From Natronorubrum halalkaliphilum (GTDB taxonomy: Archaea > Halobacteriota > Halobacteria > Halobacteriales > Natrialbaceae), in contig NZ_WUYX01000044.1 of assembly GCF_009834785.1 (NCBI RefSeq), positions 53,435 through 117,434 of the forward strand: a stretch of 64,000 bases of DNA. The letters are read 5' to 3'. The notes under the pieces were generated by a model. The model was not told where the DNA came from and made no database searches. It worked only from the letters and a program-made list of their open reading frames with translations. The translations under genes and the position numbers were made by a program. Of this stretch, positions 43,848-53,522 are shown piece after piece. Within the stretch, counting starts at the first letter, position 1. Every line of letters begins with the position of its first letter.

Positions 43848-45161
43848 ATGCTCGCTATCGCCGGTGCGAAAGGCGGCTGCGGAAAGACGGTAACGACGCT
43901 CGGACTCGCAGAAGCGTTCGCCAGAACGGGAACGCCAGCCGTTGCGATCGACGCGGATCGCCAGCTACCGAACGCACACGTTTCCGGGGGCGTCGACCGC
44001 GAACCGACGCTCGCGGCGCTGTCCGACGAGAACGGCATCCGATCGATCGCACAGACGAGTCCGCGAACGCCGGACGCCGGCATCGTGCCCGCGCCGGGGC
44101 CCGCCGAGAAACTCGATTACGAGGCGGTCCTCGGCTCGCTCGAGACAGGGGCGATACAGACGCTCGTGGACTGTCCCTCCGGCGCGGGGCCGGACGTCGT
44201 CGAGCCGCTCTCGGCAGCCGACGGAGTGATCGTCGTCACGACGGACGGTGATCGAAGCCTCACCGCAGCCGAGACGACGGTCGAGATGGCGCGCCGCCTC
44301 GGCGTGCGAGTGCTCGGCACGGTCCTCAACGGCTGCGAGACGGTCCCGTCGACCGTCGAGTCGTGGGTCGACGTGCCGGTACTGGGCCTGATACCGGAGG
44401 CCGAATCCGAGTCGCCGTTGACCGACGACGCCACCACGTCGGCCTACGAGGAGATCGTCGAGGTCCTGCAGACGCGAAACGCGACGAACCGGACGCCGCC
44501 GGCGTACGACGACGACCTGTTAGCGACGGGTATCGGCCCCCTCGATCGGCGGCTGGGCGGGGGACTCGCGCCCGGCTCCGTCGTCGCGCTGACCGCCGAG
44601 CCGGCCAGCCAGACGGAACAACTGCTCTACGAGACGACTGCGCCCCGCGGGACGCTGTATCTCTCGACCCAGCGCTCCGCAGCCAACGTTCGGCGAGCGC
44701 TCGAGATCGCATCCGTCGAGACGGGGAACCCGACGATCCGGCAGGTCAGCGGGACGACCGTGCTTGCGGATGCCGCGGAGATTATCGACAAGTTACCGGA
44801 GGGGGCGACGCTCATCATCGATCCGGTGAACGGACTGGAACGACGGGACCGGAGCGCGTACGTCTCGTTCCTGAACGAGCTCAAAGACCGAATGGTCGAG
44901 ACAAACAGCATCGCTCTGTTACACGGTCTGTGCGGCCCTGATCGGCCCGCAAACCGAGCGGCGACGATCCACGCGACAGACGCCGTCTTCGACGTCCGGA
45001 CGGTCGAATCGGGGGACGGAGCGGGCGTCGACCACTACCTGTCCGTCCCGAAATTCCGGCCCGACTGCGCGTTTACGGAGTCGATCGAACTCGTGTTCGA
45101 CGAGGAAGGGCCAATGCAGATCGTGGCGAGCGAGGACGACGATCGGGCGAACGGACGATAA
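43848..45161 (+). CDS. MinD-type ATPase fused to degenerate KaiC-like domain
   Basis: 437 residues. Residues 1-210 are a deviant-Walker MinD/ParA ATPase (AGAKGGCGKTVTTLG at 6-20, TLVDCPSG, signature AETTVEMARRLGVR). Residues about 215-437 are KaiC-like: TGIGPLDRRLGGGLAPGSVVAL, but the Walker A position reads AEPASQTEQ without a Lys, while the Walker B-like TLIIDPVNGLERRDR and a VDHYLSVPKF strand remain. I recall the C-terminal part as DUF7125. Placed after the pil-like operon; may position or gate that machine. Confidence 0.8.
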   Translation: MLAIAGAKGGCGKTVTTLGLAEAFARTGTPAVAIDADRQLPNAHVSGGVDREPTLAALSDENGIRSIAQTSPRTPDAGIVPAPGPAEKLDYEAVLGSLETGAIQTLVDCPSGAGPDVVEPLSAADGVIVVTTDGDRSLTAAETTVEMARRLGVRVLGTVLNGCETVPSTVESWVDVPVLGLIPEAESESPLTDDATTSAYEEIVEVLQTRNATNRTPPAYDDDLLATGIGPLDRRLGGGLAPGSVVALTAEPASQTEQLLYETTAPRGTLYLSTQRSAANVRRALEIASVETGNPTIRQVSGTTVLADAAEIIDKLPEGATLIIDPVNGLERRDRSAYVSFLNELKDRMVETNSIALLHGLCGPDRPANRAATIHATDAVFDVRTVESGDGAGVDHYLSVPKFRPDCAFTESIELVFDEEGPMQIVASEDDDRANGR

Positions 45162-45237
45162 CCTGGGGGCAACAAAAACGGGAGTGGCGAATCGATGTAT
45201 CGGCTGGACGAAGGTCAGTGCCCGAGAAATCGGACTC

Positions 45238-45291
45238 ATACGGTTTGCTGTACCGATGTACCGGTGGGACCGCAAGCCGTCCTGCGGTCCA
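45238..45291. repeat. ATACGG-ended repeat, partial copy with hairpin
   Basis: ATACGGTTTGCTGTACCGATG resembles the left arm of the 82-base repeats, followed by the hairpin GGACCGCA (8 bases) TGCGGTCC. It lies 76 bases behind the MinD-KaiC stop, between convergent genes. Confidence 0.55.
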
Positions 45292-45317
45292 TCGGAAATG
45301 ACTGAGAATAGATAGTA

Positions 45318-46016
45318 TCAGAGAACGCCGATACGATCTGAGAGCCGCTTTTCGGCTCGTTCGATCGAACGGGCGACCGATTCGAATCCGTCGATCGCGT
45401 CACAGTCGGAGTGGACCTCCCTGACCGGTCGTCCCCGTTCCATCGCGTCGTCGACGGCAGCGTGCTCCTCGATAACCGACGTCGGAGCGCCGAGTTCCCG
45501 TTCGACGCGAGTCACGACCTGATCGGTTACGTCGGTTGGAGCCCGGTTGAGAACGATCGCCGCGATCGGCGTTTCCAACTCGAGTGCGACCCGTCGAGTC
45601 CGAAGCGCATCGACGAACGCCGATTCGGACGGCGTGGTGACCAACACCGCAACGTGGACGCTCCGCAACTGGACGCCGACATCGCGTGCCAGCCCCGCCG
45701 GACAGTCGATGACGACCCGACCGCACTCCCGTTCGAGTCGATCGACCACGTCGGTGAGTGCTGCGAGTTTCGATGCGCGAGCACCGGCGAGGGTTCGCCC
45801 GCACGACAGCACGCGAACCGACCCAAACGACTCCACGGCCTCGAGCGGATCGGCCCGTCCGGCGAGAACATCGTGCAGGTCGGGACCGCGTCCTCGGGGG
45901 AGATCCGCCGTCGCGAGATCGGCGTCGACGACAACGGCATCGAGTTCCCCGGCGAGGTTCAACGAGACGGTCGATTTGCCGACACCGCCCTTGCCACCGC
46001 CGACTGCGACGATCAC
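45318..46016 (-). CDS. MinD-type P-loop ATPase
   Basis: 232 residues from GTG, chosen because the sequence VIVAVGGGKGGVGKST has the deviant Walker A of ParA/MinD at its very start and a 4-base overlap with the upstream gene suits translational coupling. Further motifs: VVVDADLATADLPRG, VVIDCPAGLARDV, and a C-terminal amphipathic segment VARSIERAEKRLSDR. Membrane-associated positioning ATPase; the partner is unknown. Convergent with the MinD-KaiC fusion and coupled to the upstream small gene. Confidence 0.88.
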   Translation of the reverse strand: MIVAVGGGKGGVGKSTVSLNLAGELDAVVVDADLATADLPRGRGPDLHDVLAGRADPLEAVESFGSVRVLSCGRTLAGARASKLAALTDVVDRLERECGRVVIDCPAGLARDVGVQLRSVHVAVLVTTPSESAFVDALRTRRVALELETPIAAIVLNRAPTDVTDQVVTRVERELGAPTSVIEEHAAVDDAMERGRPVREVHSDCDAIDGFESVARSIERAEKRLSDRIGVL

Positions 46017-46402
46017 GGTCCCGGAGTGAGGATATCGGGTGTCGGTGCCCAGCCGTCCAGTGTGGCGAGTACCTCGTCGGCCGTCGCGGTCCTTGCGTCG
46101 GAGACGCGCGACACCGCGAGAACCTCGAGTGGCGGCTCCGTCGGCGGGGCCGGACTCGCGAACCCGACGCCGCGGCAACGGTTCGATTCGACGGTTCCCT
46201 CCCAGATGTCGTCGCTCCACTCGGGTGCTCTGATGCCGTCGTGTCGTGGCGGCCACGTCGGTCCGTCGAGTTGGCTCTCGAGCCGGATCGTCTGCGGGGT
46301 CGTCCGCGTATTTGAGACGGTCGCCGTCACGAACGTTACACCCGCGCGTCGATCCGTTTTCCAGTCGACCGCTACCATGTCGGTGTGTTCGCTCGTATTC
46401 AC
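46013..46402 (-). CDS. small acidic haloarchaeal protein (DUF7857-like)
   Basis: 129 residues, beta-rich, no membrane segment. The conserved-looking part WKTDRRAGVTFVTATVSNTRTTPQTIRLESQLDGPTWPPR is followed by WEGTVE and a C-terminal helix. I recall a family DUF7857 with this form, encoded directly before MinD-type genes in haloarchaea. Its stop overlaps the MinD start by 4 bases (TGA inside GTGA), so the two proteins probably work together. Function unknown. Confidence 0.65.
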   Translation of the reverse strand: MNTSEHTDMVAVDWKTDRRAGVTFVTATVSNTRTTPQTIRLESQLDGPTWPPRHDGIRAPEWSDDIWEGTVESNRCRGVGFASPAPPTEPPLEVLAVSRVSDARTATADEVLATLDGWAPTPDILTPGP

Positions 46403-46559
46403 ATATAAAGTCCAACACGGTCTGGCTCAATAGTGTGATCGGGGACGGACCCGACAACCGGCTGTACGGTCGTGAGAGTATCTCAAACTCGTTTCCGAGT
46501 TACAATCGACCGCGAATCCTCGAAACGGTTATCCCACTCGATAGTGGATTCTCGAGTAT

Positions 46560-47573
46560 ATGATACAGGTCGCGATCAACGGCTACGGAACGATCGGCAA
46601 ACGCGTCGCAGACGCCGTCCGGGAACAGCCCGACATGGAAGTCCTCGGCGTCGCCAAGACGCGACCGAACTTCGAAGCCGAGACGGCCATCGAAAAGGGG
46701 TTCCCGCTCTACGCCGCCGTCGAAGAACGCGCCGACCAGTTCGGGGACGCCGGCCTCGAGATCGCCGGCCCCGTCGAAGAACTGGTTGAGGACGCGGATA
46801 TCGTCGTCGACGCCACGCCCTCCGGCATCGGTGCACAGAACAAGGAACTGTACGAGGAGTACGACACCCCGGCACTGTACCAGGGCGGCGAGGACGCCGA
46901 CCTCGTCGACGTCAGCTTCAACGCTCGTTCGAACTTCGAGGACGCCGTCGGCGCCGACCACGTCCGCGTCGTCTCCTGTAACACGACCGGGCTCTCGCGG
47001 GTTCTCGCGCCGCTTCGCGAGGCCTACGGCGTCGAGAAAGTCCGCGCCACGCTCGTTCGTCGCGGCGGCGATCCGGGCCAGACCTCCCGGGGTCCGATCA
47101 ACGACATTCTGCCGAACCCGGTCACGATTCCGTCCCACCACGGGCCCGACGTCGAGACCATCTTCGACGACCTCGATATCGACACGCTCGGAATGAAGGT
47201 TCCCGCGACGCTGATGCACATGCACAGCCTGAACGTGACGCTGTCGGAGGAGGTCGACGCGAGCGAGGTCCGGGACCTCTTCGCCGAGGAATCGCGCCTG
47301 TTCCTGATCCCCGAGCGGATGGATATCGACGGCAGCGGGAAACTCAAGGAGTACGCCCACGATTCGGGTCGTCCGCGCGGCGACATCTGGGAAAACTGTA
47401 TCTGGGAGGAATCCATCTCGACCGTCGGCGCCGATCTCTACCTGTTCCAGGGGATTCACCAGGAGAGCGACGTCGTACCGGAGAATATCGACGCGATTCG
47501 GGCGGTACTCGGCGAAGCCGACGCCGAGGAGAGCATCGAAACGACGGACGGAACGATTGGAATCGGTCTATAG
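46560..47573 (+). CDS. gap: type II glyceraldehyde-3-phosphate dehydrogenase
   Basis: Archaeal (type II) GAPDH, 337 residues, acting in glycolysis or gluconeogenesis on glyceraldehyde 3-phosphate and NAD(P). Rossmann start [20 protein letters not shown], catalytic Cys140 in [11 protein letters not shown], and [15 protein letters not shown] near 190-210 match the archaeal form. A GGTTATCCC stretch about 30 bases before the ATG supports leaderless transcription. Single gene between opposite-strand small gene and hsp20. Confidence 0.95.
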   Translation: MIQVAINGYGTIGKRVADAVREQPDMEVLGVAKTRPNFEAETAIEKGFPLYAAVEERADQFGDAGLEIAGPVEELVEDADIVVDATPSGIGAQNKELYEEYDTPALYQGGEDADLVDVSFNARSNFEDAVGADHVRVVSCNTTGLSRVLAPLREAYGVEKVRATLVRRGGDPGQTSRGPINDILPNPVTIPSHHGPDVETIFDDLDIDTLGMKVPATLMHMHSLNVTLSEEVDASEVRDLFAEESRLFLIPERMDIDGSGKLKEYAHDSGRPRGDIWENCIWEESISTVGADLYLFQGIHQESDVVPENIDAIRAVLGEADAEESIETTDGTIGIGL

Positions 47574-47698
47574 CGTCCCGGCACCGCGACAGAACCCGTT
47601 TCGACACTCGTTTTCGACTTCCGTTTCTTCGATTCCGATCACCCCGAACAACTAGTGACGACAGAAAGTTTTTGCCTCGCCGTCCACTACGGATTCGC

Positions 47699-48100
47699 AT
47701 GCGCCGAGACGACCGCGACGAACCCTTCGACGACCTGTTTCGCGAGATTGAACGCATGATGAACGAAATGATGAACGGAGCCGACGCTAACGTCGACTTC
47801 AACTCCTCGAGTGACGTCGAGAACGGCTTCGGGATGGACACCCACGTCGATATCCACGAAGCCGAGGACGAACTCCGCGTCGTCGCCGACCTCCCGGGCG
47901 TCGAAAAGGACAATATCGAACTCGAGTGTGACGGCAAAACGCTGACAATTTCCGCCACGAGCGATCATCGTCAGTACGACGAACGCGTCTCGCTCCCACA
48001 GCGAGTCAACGAACACACCGCATCGGCGACCTACAACAACGGCGTCCTCGAGGTGACGTTCGACCCCGCAGAACAGTCGTCCGGTATCAGTCTCGAGTAA
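47699..48100 (+). CDS. hsp20: Hsp20/alpha-crystallin small heat-shock protein
   Basis: 133 residues starting MRRDDRDEPFDDLF; an earlier in-frame ATG adds nine basic residues that precede the promoter-like AAGTTTTTG at about 47667-47675 and is not preferred. The crystallin domain covers about 42-130 (DTHVDIHEAEDELRVVADLPGVEKDNIELECDGKTL), ending with the ISLE-type motif that locks dimers into oligomers. ATP-independent chaperone of the cytoplasm. Followed by an 82-base palindromic repeat. Confidence 0.93.
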   Translation: MRRDDRDEPFDDLFREIERMMNEMMNGADANVDFNSSSDVENGFGMDTHVDIHEAEDELRVVADLPGVEKDNIELECDGKTLTISATSDHRQYDERVSLPQRVNEHTASATYNNGVLEVTFDPAEQSSGISLE

Positions 48101-48145
48101 CCCGAGTACTCTATCACGGCAGTCGCGGTCGCGTCGCTCGTTTTC

Positions 48146-48227
48146 ATACGGATTGCTGTAACTATGTACCGCCAATCACCAGGGACGGGGTCGGTGATCG
48201 GCGGTCATTGACTACAGTAAACCGTAT
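48146..48227. repeat. 82-base palindromic repeat, copy A
   Basis: ATACGGATTGCTGTAACTATGTACCGCC at the left and its near-complement at the right fold the whole element into one long hairpin (about 33 pairs per arm). It is 77 of 82 bases identical to copy B at 57813. It lies between hsp20 and rimK and touches the rimK stop codon; partial copies occur at 45238, 54319 and 57951. Confidence 0.85.
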
Positions 48228-49102
48228 CAGTCCCGGTCGGCAGTTTCACGGATCGCACCCGCAAGCCGATCGTAAAATCCCGGTTCGTACTTCGTCTCCT
48301 CGTCGATCGTCGGTCGGGCGTTCGTCTCGTTGACCACCAGTCGGTCGTCGGTTTCGAGCAGGTCGACGCCGAGAAACGGAATCTCGAGTTCGCGTGCGAC
48401 GGCTTCGGCCAGTTCGCGCCACTCAGCGGGCAGGTCCACACCGGTTGCCGTCGCGCCGCGGTGAACGTTGTGTTTCCACTGGCCCTCAGCAACCGCATCG
48501 GCGGGTAGCCGACGTTCGACCGCGCCGACGTACTCGCCGTCCAGCACCATCACCCGGTAGTCGGTCGCGTCCGGGAGATACTCCTGTACCAGAAACGACC
48601 GATCGCCGGTCGCGCGGTAGTCGTGAACCAGCGAGAGGTAGTCACAGATGCCCAGAAACGAGTCGAGGTCGTGGGCCTTCGCAACGCCGACGCCGCGAGT
48701 CGTCGAGTTCGGTTTGACAACGACCGGCGGCTCGAATCGGCCGAAGACGTCGGTGAGTTCGGACTCCGAGACGTCGTTCGAGACGTAGACCGAGTTCGGA
48801 ACTGGGAGCCCGGCCCGCTCGAGACGGGCGATCACCTCGGCCTTGTTTCGCGAGGTCAACACCGTCTCGTGGTCGTTGAGCCACGGGATGTCCAGCAGGG
48901 CGTCGGCGACGCCGCCCTCCATCAGCCGGCCGGGATAGACGTAGCCGGCGTCGTACTCGCCGGGAGACCACGGCGCGTCATCGCCCAGCGGTACTACGCG
49001 TTCGCTCGCGGGGACGTGATGAACCTGTATGCCACGCTCGGCCAGCGGCTCTCGTATCCGCTGGAACGTCTCCTGATCGTTCGCGACCGCGAGATCGATC
49101 AT
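48227..49102 (-). CDS. rimK: RimK-like ATP-grasp ligase
   Basis: 291 residues. The ATP-grasp fold is seen in VVVKPNSTTRGVGVAKAHDL (about 130-150), the FLVQEYLPDATDYRVMVLDGEYVGAVERRLP block (190-220), and metal residues in FLGVDLLETDDRLVVNETNARP (about 245-267). Such enzymes add glutamate or other amino acids to proteins or cofactors (RimK adds Glu to S6; relatives act on cofactor F420 or lysine biosynthesis). The exact acceptor cannot be told. Gene is single, its stop codon abuts a palindromic repeat. Confidence 0.85.
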   Translation of the reverse strand: MIDLAVANDQETFQRIREPLAERGIQVHHVPASERVVPLGDDAPWSPGEYDAGYVYPGRLMEGGVADALLDIPWLNDHETVLTSRNKAEVIARLERAGLPVPNSVYVSNDVSESELTDVFGRFEPPVVVKPNSTTRGVGVAKAHDLDSFLGICDYLSLVHDYRATGDRSFLVQEYLPDATDYRVMVLDGEYVGAVERRLPADAVAEGQWKHNVHRGATATGVDLPAEWRELAEAVARELEIPFLGVDLLETDDRLVVNETNARPTIDEETKYEPGFYDRLAGAIRETADRD

Positions 49103-49286
49103 ACTCAGGAGTCGGGATGGAGGAAATAAAAAGATGCCTCGAGACGAGCGATGTGGGTGGCCGGGAGTACGTCTCTCGCGTCTGCTCGAGCAGTCGGCGC
49201 GAAGCGTCGCTCAGGAGTGAGCGAACGGAAGAAGGCGCTCAGTCACGAGAGAGCGTTGCTCTCTCGAACGACAGAGCAAAGCTTCG

Positions 49287-49817
49287 TTACGCGATCAGCT
49301 GCTCTTCGCCCTTCTCGACGACGATACGGCACGGCGGCGAGATCTTGTTGTACGCGCGGCGGAGCGCGTCCTTGGCGAAGTCGGCGTCGTCGACGTCACA
49401 CCAGATCGTGAAGATGCGCTCGCCGGCACCCATTCGTGCGGCGGTGCCGACGATTTTCCCGAAGGACTGTCGCATCCCGTCGGAAACACGGTCTGCACCC
49501 GCACCCGTCGCCTGCTTGTTCTCTCGGATGACCTGATGGGGGAACTTCCGGAGGATCATCTTGTAGTTGCCCTCACCGGCGTTTTTCAGCATGTGACGGT
49601 TAGCCGAGAGACGCGAGGCCTCGAGGCTGCCGTGACGGAGCTGAACCTCCTCTTCGGTGACGAGGCTGATCTGGACGGGGTAATCCTCAGGATCGGCGCT
49701 GATGTCGCCCATCTTGTGCTGTGCGATCTTCGAACCCGGGATGCCAGTGATGTACTCGCGTCGCGTGTAGGCTGGCTTATCGATTTCCCGGTACATTGAG
49801 GCGGGTTTGTCTGACAT
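49287..49817 (-). CDS. rpl10e: 50S ribosomal protein L10e/L16 (uL16)
   Basis: 176 residues, archaeal uL16, a large-subunit protein at the peptidyl transferase cavity and tRNA path. Conserved blocks: [78 protein letters not shown]. No operon partner is visible on either side. Confidence 0.95.
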   Translation of the reverse strand: MSDKPASMYREIDKPAYTRREYITGIPGSKIAQHKMGDISADPEDYPVQISLVTEEEVQLRHGSLEASRLSANRHMLKNAGEGNYKMILRKFPHQVIRENKQATGAGADRVSDGMRQSFGKIVGTAARMGAGERIFTIWCDVDDADFAKDALRRAYNKISPPCRIVVEKGEEQLIA

Positions 49818-50165
49818 GGCTGTAGTTACTTACGAAAACGCAGGCCTACCGTGCGGATAAAGGCTTCGAACCACGCGTTAGGGATGGGGGTCGGTCGCCT
49901 GCCGGGACGGGCCTCGAGTAGCGCCGGCGAGGAGCAATCAAGTCGGAGAGACGGACGACAGATAACTGATTATAAGATGTGTTTTTCCGTGCGGGCACGC
50001 GACTGCTGACCTGGCCGTGCGTACTCGACGGAGAGTACTGGAACCGTGATTCGTCGATGCTGACGCGTCAGATCGTCGAATTCCGATACCGTATCCAATA
50101 CGCCGGCGCAGTTCGCGGTAAAGCGGCTCGCGACGGCTACAGCGGACAGTCGTAGAAGAATCCGT
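49818..50165. other. intergenic region, no gene seen
   Basis: Contains the promoter side of rpl10e and the tail region of the small HTH gene. No frame shows protein-like composition; no repeat or tRNA-like fold seen. Confidence 0.5.
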
Positions 50166-50396
50166 TTACGGCCGCGGCACGTACTCGCCGTCGCGCTTCT
50201 CGATCAGTCCCTGGCTCGAGAGCGAATTGCAAACGCTTAGAATCGCGATCTTCTTCATCGTGAGAACCTGACCGAGCTCGTCGACCGTTGCCCCGCCCGT
50301 TGCCTCGAGGTAGAGGTAGACGAGTTTCCCCTGGGGGGATGCGAGGTCGGTCGGAAGCTGGCTGATTTCGTTGTTGGCGCGGACCTGTTCTATCAT
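50166..50396 (-). CDS. small winged-helix (TrmB-like) regulator
   Basis: 76 residues consisting only of a winged-helix domain: LASPQGKLVYLYLEATGGATVDELGQVLTMKKIAILSVCNSLSSQGLIEKRDGEYVP. It resembles TrmB/MarR DNA-binding parts but lacks a ligand domain. A TATA-like TTTATA (reverse strand, 50424-50429) about 30 bases upstream gives a leaderless transcript. Target unknown; it could act on itself or on the long AT-rich gap next to it. Confidence 0.75.
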   Translation of the reverse strand: MIEQVRANNEISQLPTDLASPQGKLVYLYLEATGGATVDELGQVLTMKKIAILSVCNSLSSQGLIEKRDGEYVPRP

Positions 50397-50421
50397 CGTA
50401 CCAACACCAACGACAAACTGG

Positions 50422-50431
50422 TGTATAAATC
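50422..50431 (-). promoter_or_regulatory. TATA box of small winged-helix gene
   Basis: ATTTATACAC on the reverse strand, about 26-35 bases upstream of the ATG, a typical archaeal TATA position. Confidence 0.5.
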
Positions 50432-51205
50432 TATGGTGCAGACGATCTATATTGACTAGCCAGTAATCTTGTGATTATATGTATTGATATCCAGTGGGAC
50501 GGTCGGTTTGAGTTTGATAATAGCTTACATTTAGGTGTGTACAGACCTGAGAGACACGTATACAGAACAGAATTGAAACGTGATAAACAGTAGAGATGGG
50601 TGAGATAACGCTCGCGAGCTATCGGTGAGTTCAATCAACTCGGTTATAAGTGACTGGTGGGCTATACTTTCACCCCCGATTCTATCTTGGGTAAGGAATA
50701 TTAATATCGCCAGACGGTTAGCGACGGAATTGGGACTTAGTGCCCTGAGAGGCCCGAAATAGGGCAAATCAAATTATACATCGATCGCACCGTGATCAGC
50801 CCATCGAACGGGCTCTGACGACCAGTAGCACCCGGGCGTAACGAAGTACCGAAATCGGAACCGGTAGCTCACCGTGTGGTGGGAGTGAGAACCTCGATCA
50901 GGCGACCGCTATCGCGTCATTCGGGTCTCGGGTGTATCCTCATACTGCTGGACAGAACTACTCGAAGATCGGTCGCGCTACTGCGGCCGTCATCCCCGAG
51001 GACGGCCGCGAATTCGCGACCGACTTCTCAGTGACTGCTGTCCGACAGTATCAGTCCAGTAGTCACTATCCTACCAGCAACTCGAGCGATCGGAACGGCT
51101 GGTCGGGTCCCGAACGTAACTCTCGGCGTTGCACTCGCTCGAGAGTAAGCGGCGAAAGGTCATCCCAGCAGCGTATTTAAGGCCCTTCCACAGGAACCAT
51201 AACGC
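50432..51205. other. AT-rich intergenic region
   Basis: Roughly 770 bases without a supported gene. The first 350 bases are clearly less GC-rich than the window. Frames of up to 80 residues exist but use no recognisable protein pattern. A noncoding RNA or a decayed element is possible; nothing more can be supported. Confidence 0.45.
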
Positions 51206-52390
51206 ATGATGAAGAGTTTCCGGATCGGCTCCCTGTTCGGGATTCCGATCAAACTGGATCTCACGTTCTTGCTGGTACTCCCGTTGTTCGCCTATCTGAT
51301 CGGGGTACAACTCGAGCCGGTTGTTGACATTCTCAACGCGACGATGGCCGCTGGAATCGACGTCGATGCACTCACTACCGAGTGGTGGCATCCCTACGCC
51401 GTCGGCCTCGCCGCGGCGATCGGGCTCTTCGTGGGCGTCGTCCTACACGAACTCGGCCACTCGCTGACGGCCCAGCGCTACGGGTTTCCGATCGATTCGA
51501 TCACGCTCTGGCTGTTCGGCGGGATCGCCGCGCTGTCGGAGATGCCCGAAAACTGGCGGCAGGAGTTCTGGATTGCCATCGCCGGACCGATCGTCTCGAT
51601 CCTCGTCGGCATCGGTTCGTACGCCCTCTTTCTGATCACACCCGAAACCATCGACAGCGTCCGGTTCGTCCTCGGCTATCTCGCGGTGTTGAACATCGCA
51701 CTCGCCGTCTTCAACATGATCCCCGCCTTCCCGATGGACGGTGGCCGGGTCCTTCGTGCGTTCCTCGCTCGCAGTCAACCGTACGCGAAGGCCACCCAGC
51801 AGGCTGCGAGCATCGGTAAACTGTTCGCTATCGCGATGGGGCTGTTCGGCTTGCTGGTGGCGTTTAACATCATCCTCATCGGACTCGCCTTCTTCGTCTA
51901 CATCGCCGCCTCGAGTGAGGCCCAGCAGGTGACCATGAAGGCGGCCTTTCAGGACGTCACCGTCAGCGACATTATGACGCCCACGCGCGATCTGCACACC
52001 GTTGAACCGGAAACGTCGCTCTCCGAACTGATCAGCCGAATGTTCACCGAACGCCATACGGGGTATCCGGTCATCGAGAACAGCAGTTTCGACGACGGTC
52101 GGCTCGTCGGCCTGATCACCCTGTCGGACGCTCGAGAGATCGATCCCGTCGAGCGCGACGCCTACACGGTCGAGGACGTGATGTCGACCGACCTGAAGAC
52201 GATCTCGCCCGACTCGGACGCGATGACGGCGATCGAACGGATGCGCGAGGACAATATCGGTCGCTTGCTCGTCGTCGAGGACGGGGACCTCGTCGGCCTG
52301 ATCTCGCGATCGGACGTGATGACCGCGTTCGACATCGTCCAGAAGAGCGGCTCGGTCGATCCGGCGAATCGACCGCGCACTGCGGACTGA
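51206..52390 (+). CDS. site-2 protease (M50) with two CBS domains
   Basis: 394 residues. Intramembrane zinc metalloprotease: HELGH at 81-85, followed by a second conserved part NMIPAFPMDGGRVLRA with Asp178 as third ligand. About six membrane segments before residue 240. Two CBS domains at about 250-305 and 320-380 (VSDIMTPTRDLHTVE; VEDVMSTDLKTISPDS) probably sense adenine nucleotides. Cuts membrane-anchored regulators in other organisms; the substrate here is unknown. The two adjacent ATG codons make the first residue uncertain by one. Confidence 0.93.
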   Translation: MMKSFRIGSLFGIPIKLDLTFLLVLPLFAYLIGVQLEPVVDILNATMAAGIDVDALTTEWWHPYAVGLAAAIGLFVGVVLHELGHSLTAQRYGFPIDSITLWLFGGIAALSEMPENWRQEFWIAIAGPIVSILVGIGSYALFLITPETIDSVRFVLGYLAVLNIALAVFNMIPAFPMDGGRVLRAFLARSQPYAKATQQAASIGKLFAIAMGLFGLLVAFNIILIGLAFFVYIAASSEAQQVTMKAAFQDVTVSDIMTPTRDLHTVEPETSLSELISRMFTERHTGYPVIENSSFDDGRLVGLITLSDAREIDPVERDAYTVEDVMSTDLKTISPDSDAMTAIERMREDNIGRLLVVEDGDLVGLISRSDVMTAFDIVQKSGSVDPANRPRTAD

Positions 52391-52499
52391 TCGATCCGAC
52401 CCGCTGCCCGATCGAACGAACCGGCAAAAACAGCCGTAACGGCCGTCTCGGGTGTCGAGACCAACATTCTTAACCGCAACCGGGGCTGACACTGCGCCG

Positions 52500-53522
52500 A
52501 TGCCACCGGCCATCGAGACGACCGATCTCGTGAAGGAGTACGGCGATTTGCGCGCCCTGCAGGAACTCTCGTTGACCGTCGAGGAAGGCGAGTTCTTCGG
52601 CTTGCTCGGCCCCAACGGCGCGGGCAAGACGACGTTTATCAACACCCTGGTGGGTCTGGTCCGCAAGACCGGCGGCGAGGCGCGCGTCTTCGGTCACGAC
52701 GTCGAGGACGACTACCAGCAGGCTCGAGATGCGATCGGGCTCGCACCACAGGAATTCAACGTTGATCGGTTCTTCCCCATCCACGAAGTGTTAGAGCACA
52801 AAGCCGGCTACCACGGCATTCCCGAAGACGAGGCCGCCGAACGCGCCGACGAGGTGCTCAAGCGCGTGGGGATCTACGACAAGCGAGACGAGCGCTTCGA
52901 CTGGCTCTCCGGCGGAATGAAACGCCGGCTGCTGCTCGCACGTGCGCTCGTCACCGAGCCCGATCTGCTGATTCTGGACGAACCCACGGCGGGCGTCGAC
53001 GTCCAACTGCGACACGACCTCTGGGAACTCGTCACCGAACTCAACGAGGAGGGGACGACGATCCTCCTGACGACCCACTACATCGAGGAAGCCGAGCGAC
53101 TCTGCGATCGCGTCGCGATCATGAACGAAGGCCGGAAGGTAACTGTCGCGACGCCGGACGAGCTGAAGACCCGCGGGACCGATACGATCTCGGTCCGCCT
53201 CGAGTCGCCGCCAGCCACGACACCCGAACTCGACGGGTACGCCCACGAGGTGACGGTATCGGGTAACCAACTCGAAGTTCGCGTCGACGACGGCGGGTCG
53301 ACCGCACCCCGACTGTTGAACGACCTCGAGGCGATGGGCCACGAGATCGCCGACCTCGAGATTTCGCGCACGTCGCTCGAAGAGATCTTCGTCGATCTGA
53401 CCGGAAGCGAGGATCGAACAGTGACGCGCTCGTCAGCGTCGTCTGCGGACGGCGACGTCGAGGAGAACTGCGACGTCGAACAGGAACGCGAACGCGAACC
53501 GGAACAGGAGGGAGTCGTCTGA
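52500..53522 (+). CDS. ABC exporter ATPase subunit
   Basis: 340 residues. Walker A GPNGAGKT at 37-44, signature LSGGMKRRLLLARAL (about 134-148), Walker B LLILDEPTAG (about 156-165), H-loop TTHYIEE. The C-terminal 100 residues follow the DrrA/NatA pattern and end in an acidic tail. Together with the next gene, whose ATG overlaps this stop, it forms an ABC-2 exporter of drugs, lipids or polysaccharide type; substrate unknown. Start at 52500 is preferred over an ATG 48 bases earlier, because conserved sequence starts there. Confidence 0.93.
   Translation: MPPAIETTDLVKEYGDLRALQELSLTVEEGEFFGLLGPNGAGKTTFINTLVGLVRKTGGEARVFGHDVEDDYQQARDAIGLAPQEFNVDRFFPIHEVLEHKAGYHGIPEDEAAERADEVLKRVGIYDKRDERFDWLSGGMKRRLLLARALVTEPDLLILDEPTAGVDVQLRHDLWELVTELNEEGTTILLTTHYIEEAERLCDRVAIMNEGRKVTVATPDELKTRGTDTISVRLESPPATTPELDGYAHEVTVSGNQLEVRVDDGGSTAPRLLNDLEAMGHEIADLEISRTSLEEIFVDLTGSEDRTVTRSSASSADGDVEENCDVEQEREREPEQEGVV

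Noticed and set aside
46017..46457. N-terminal extension of the MinD-type ATPase at 45318
   Set aside because: The extra 147 residues overlap the small gene on the same strand, are Arg-rich and precede the Walker A; a GTG directly before VIVAVGGGKGG is the natural start.
50531..50767. 78-residue frame in the AT-rich gap
   Set aside because: No start signal, no family, no composition bias of haloarchaeal proteins.
50932..51180. 82-residue frame before the site-2 protease gene
   Set aside because: Ser/Arg-rich, not acidic, no promoter, no conserved pattern.
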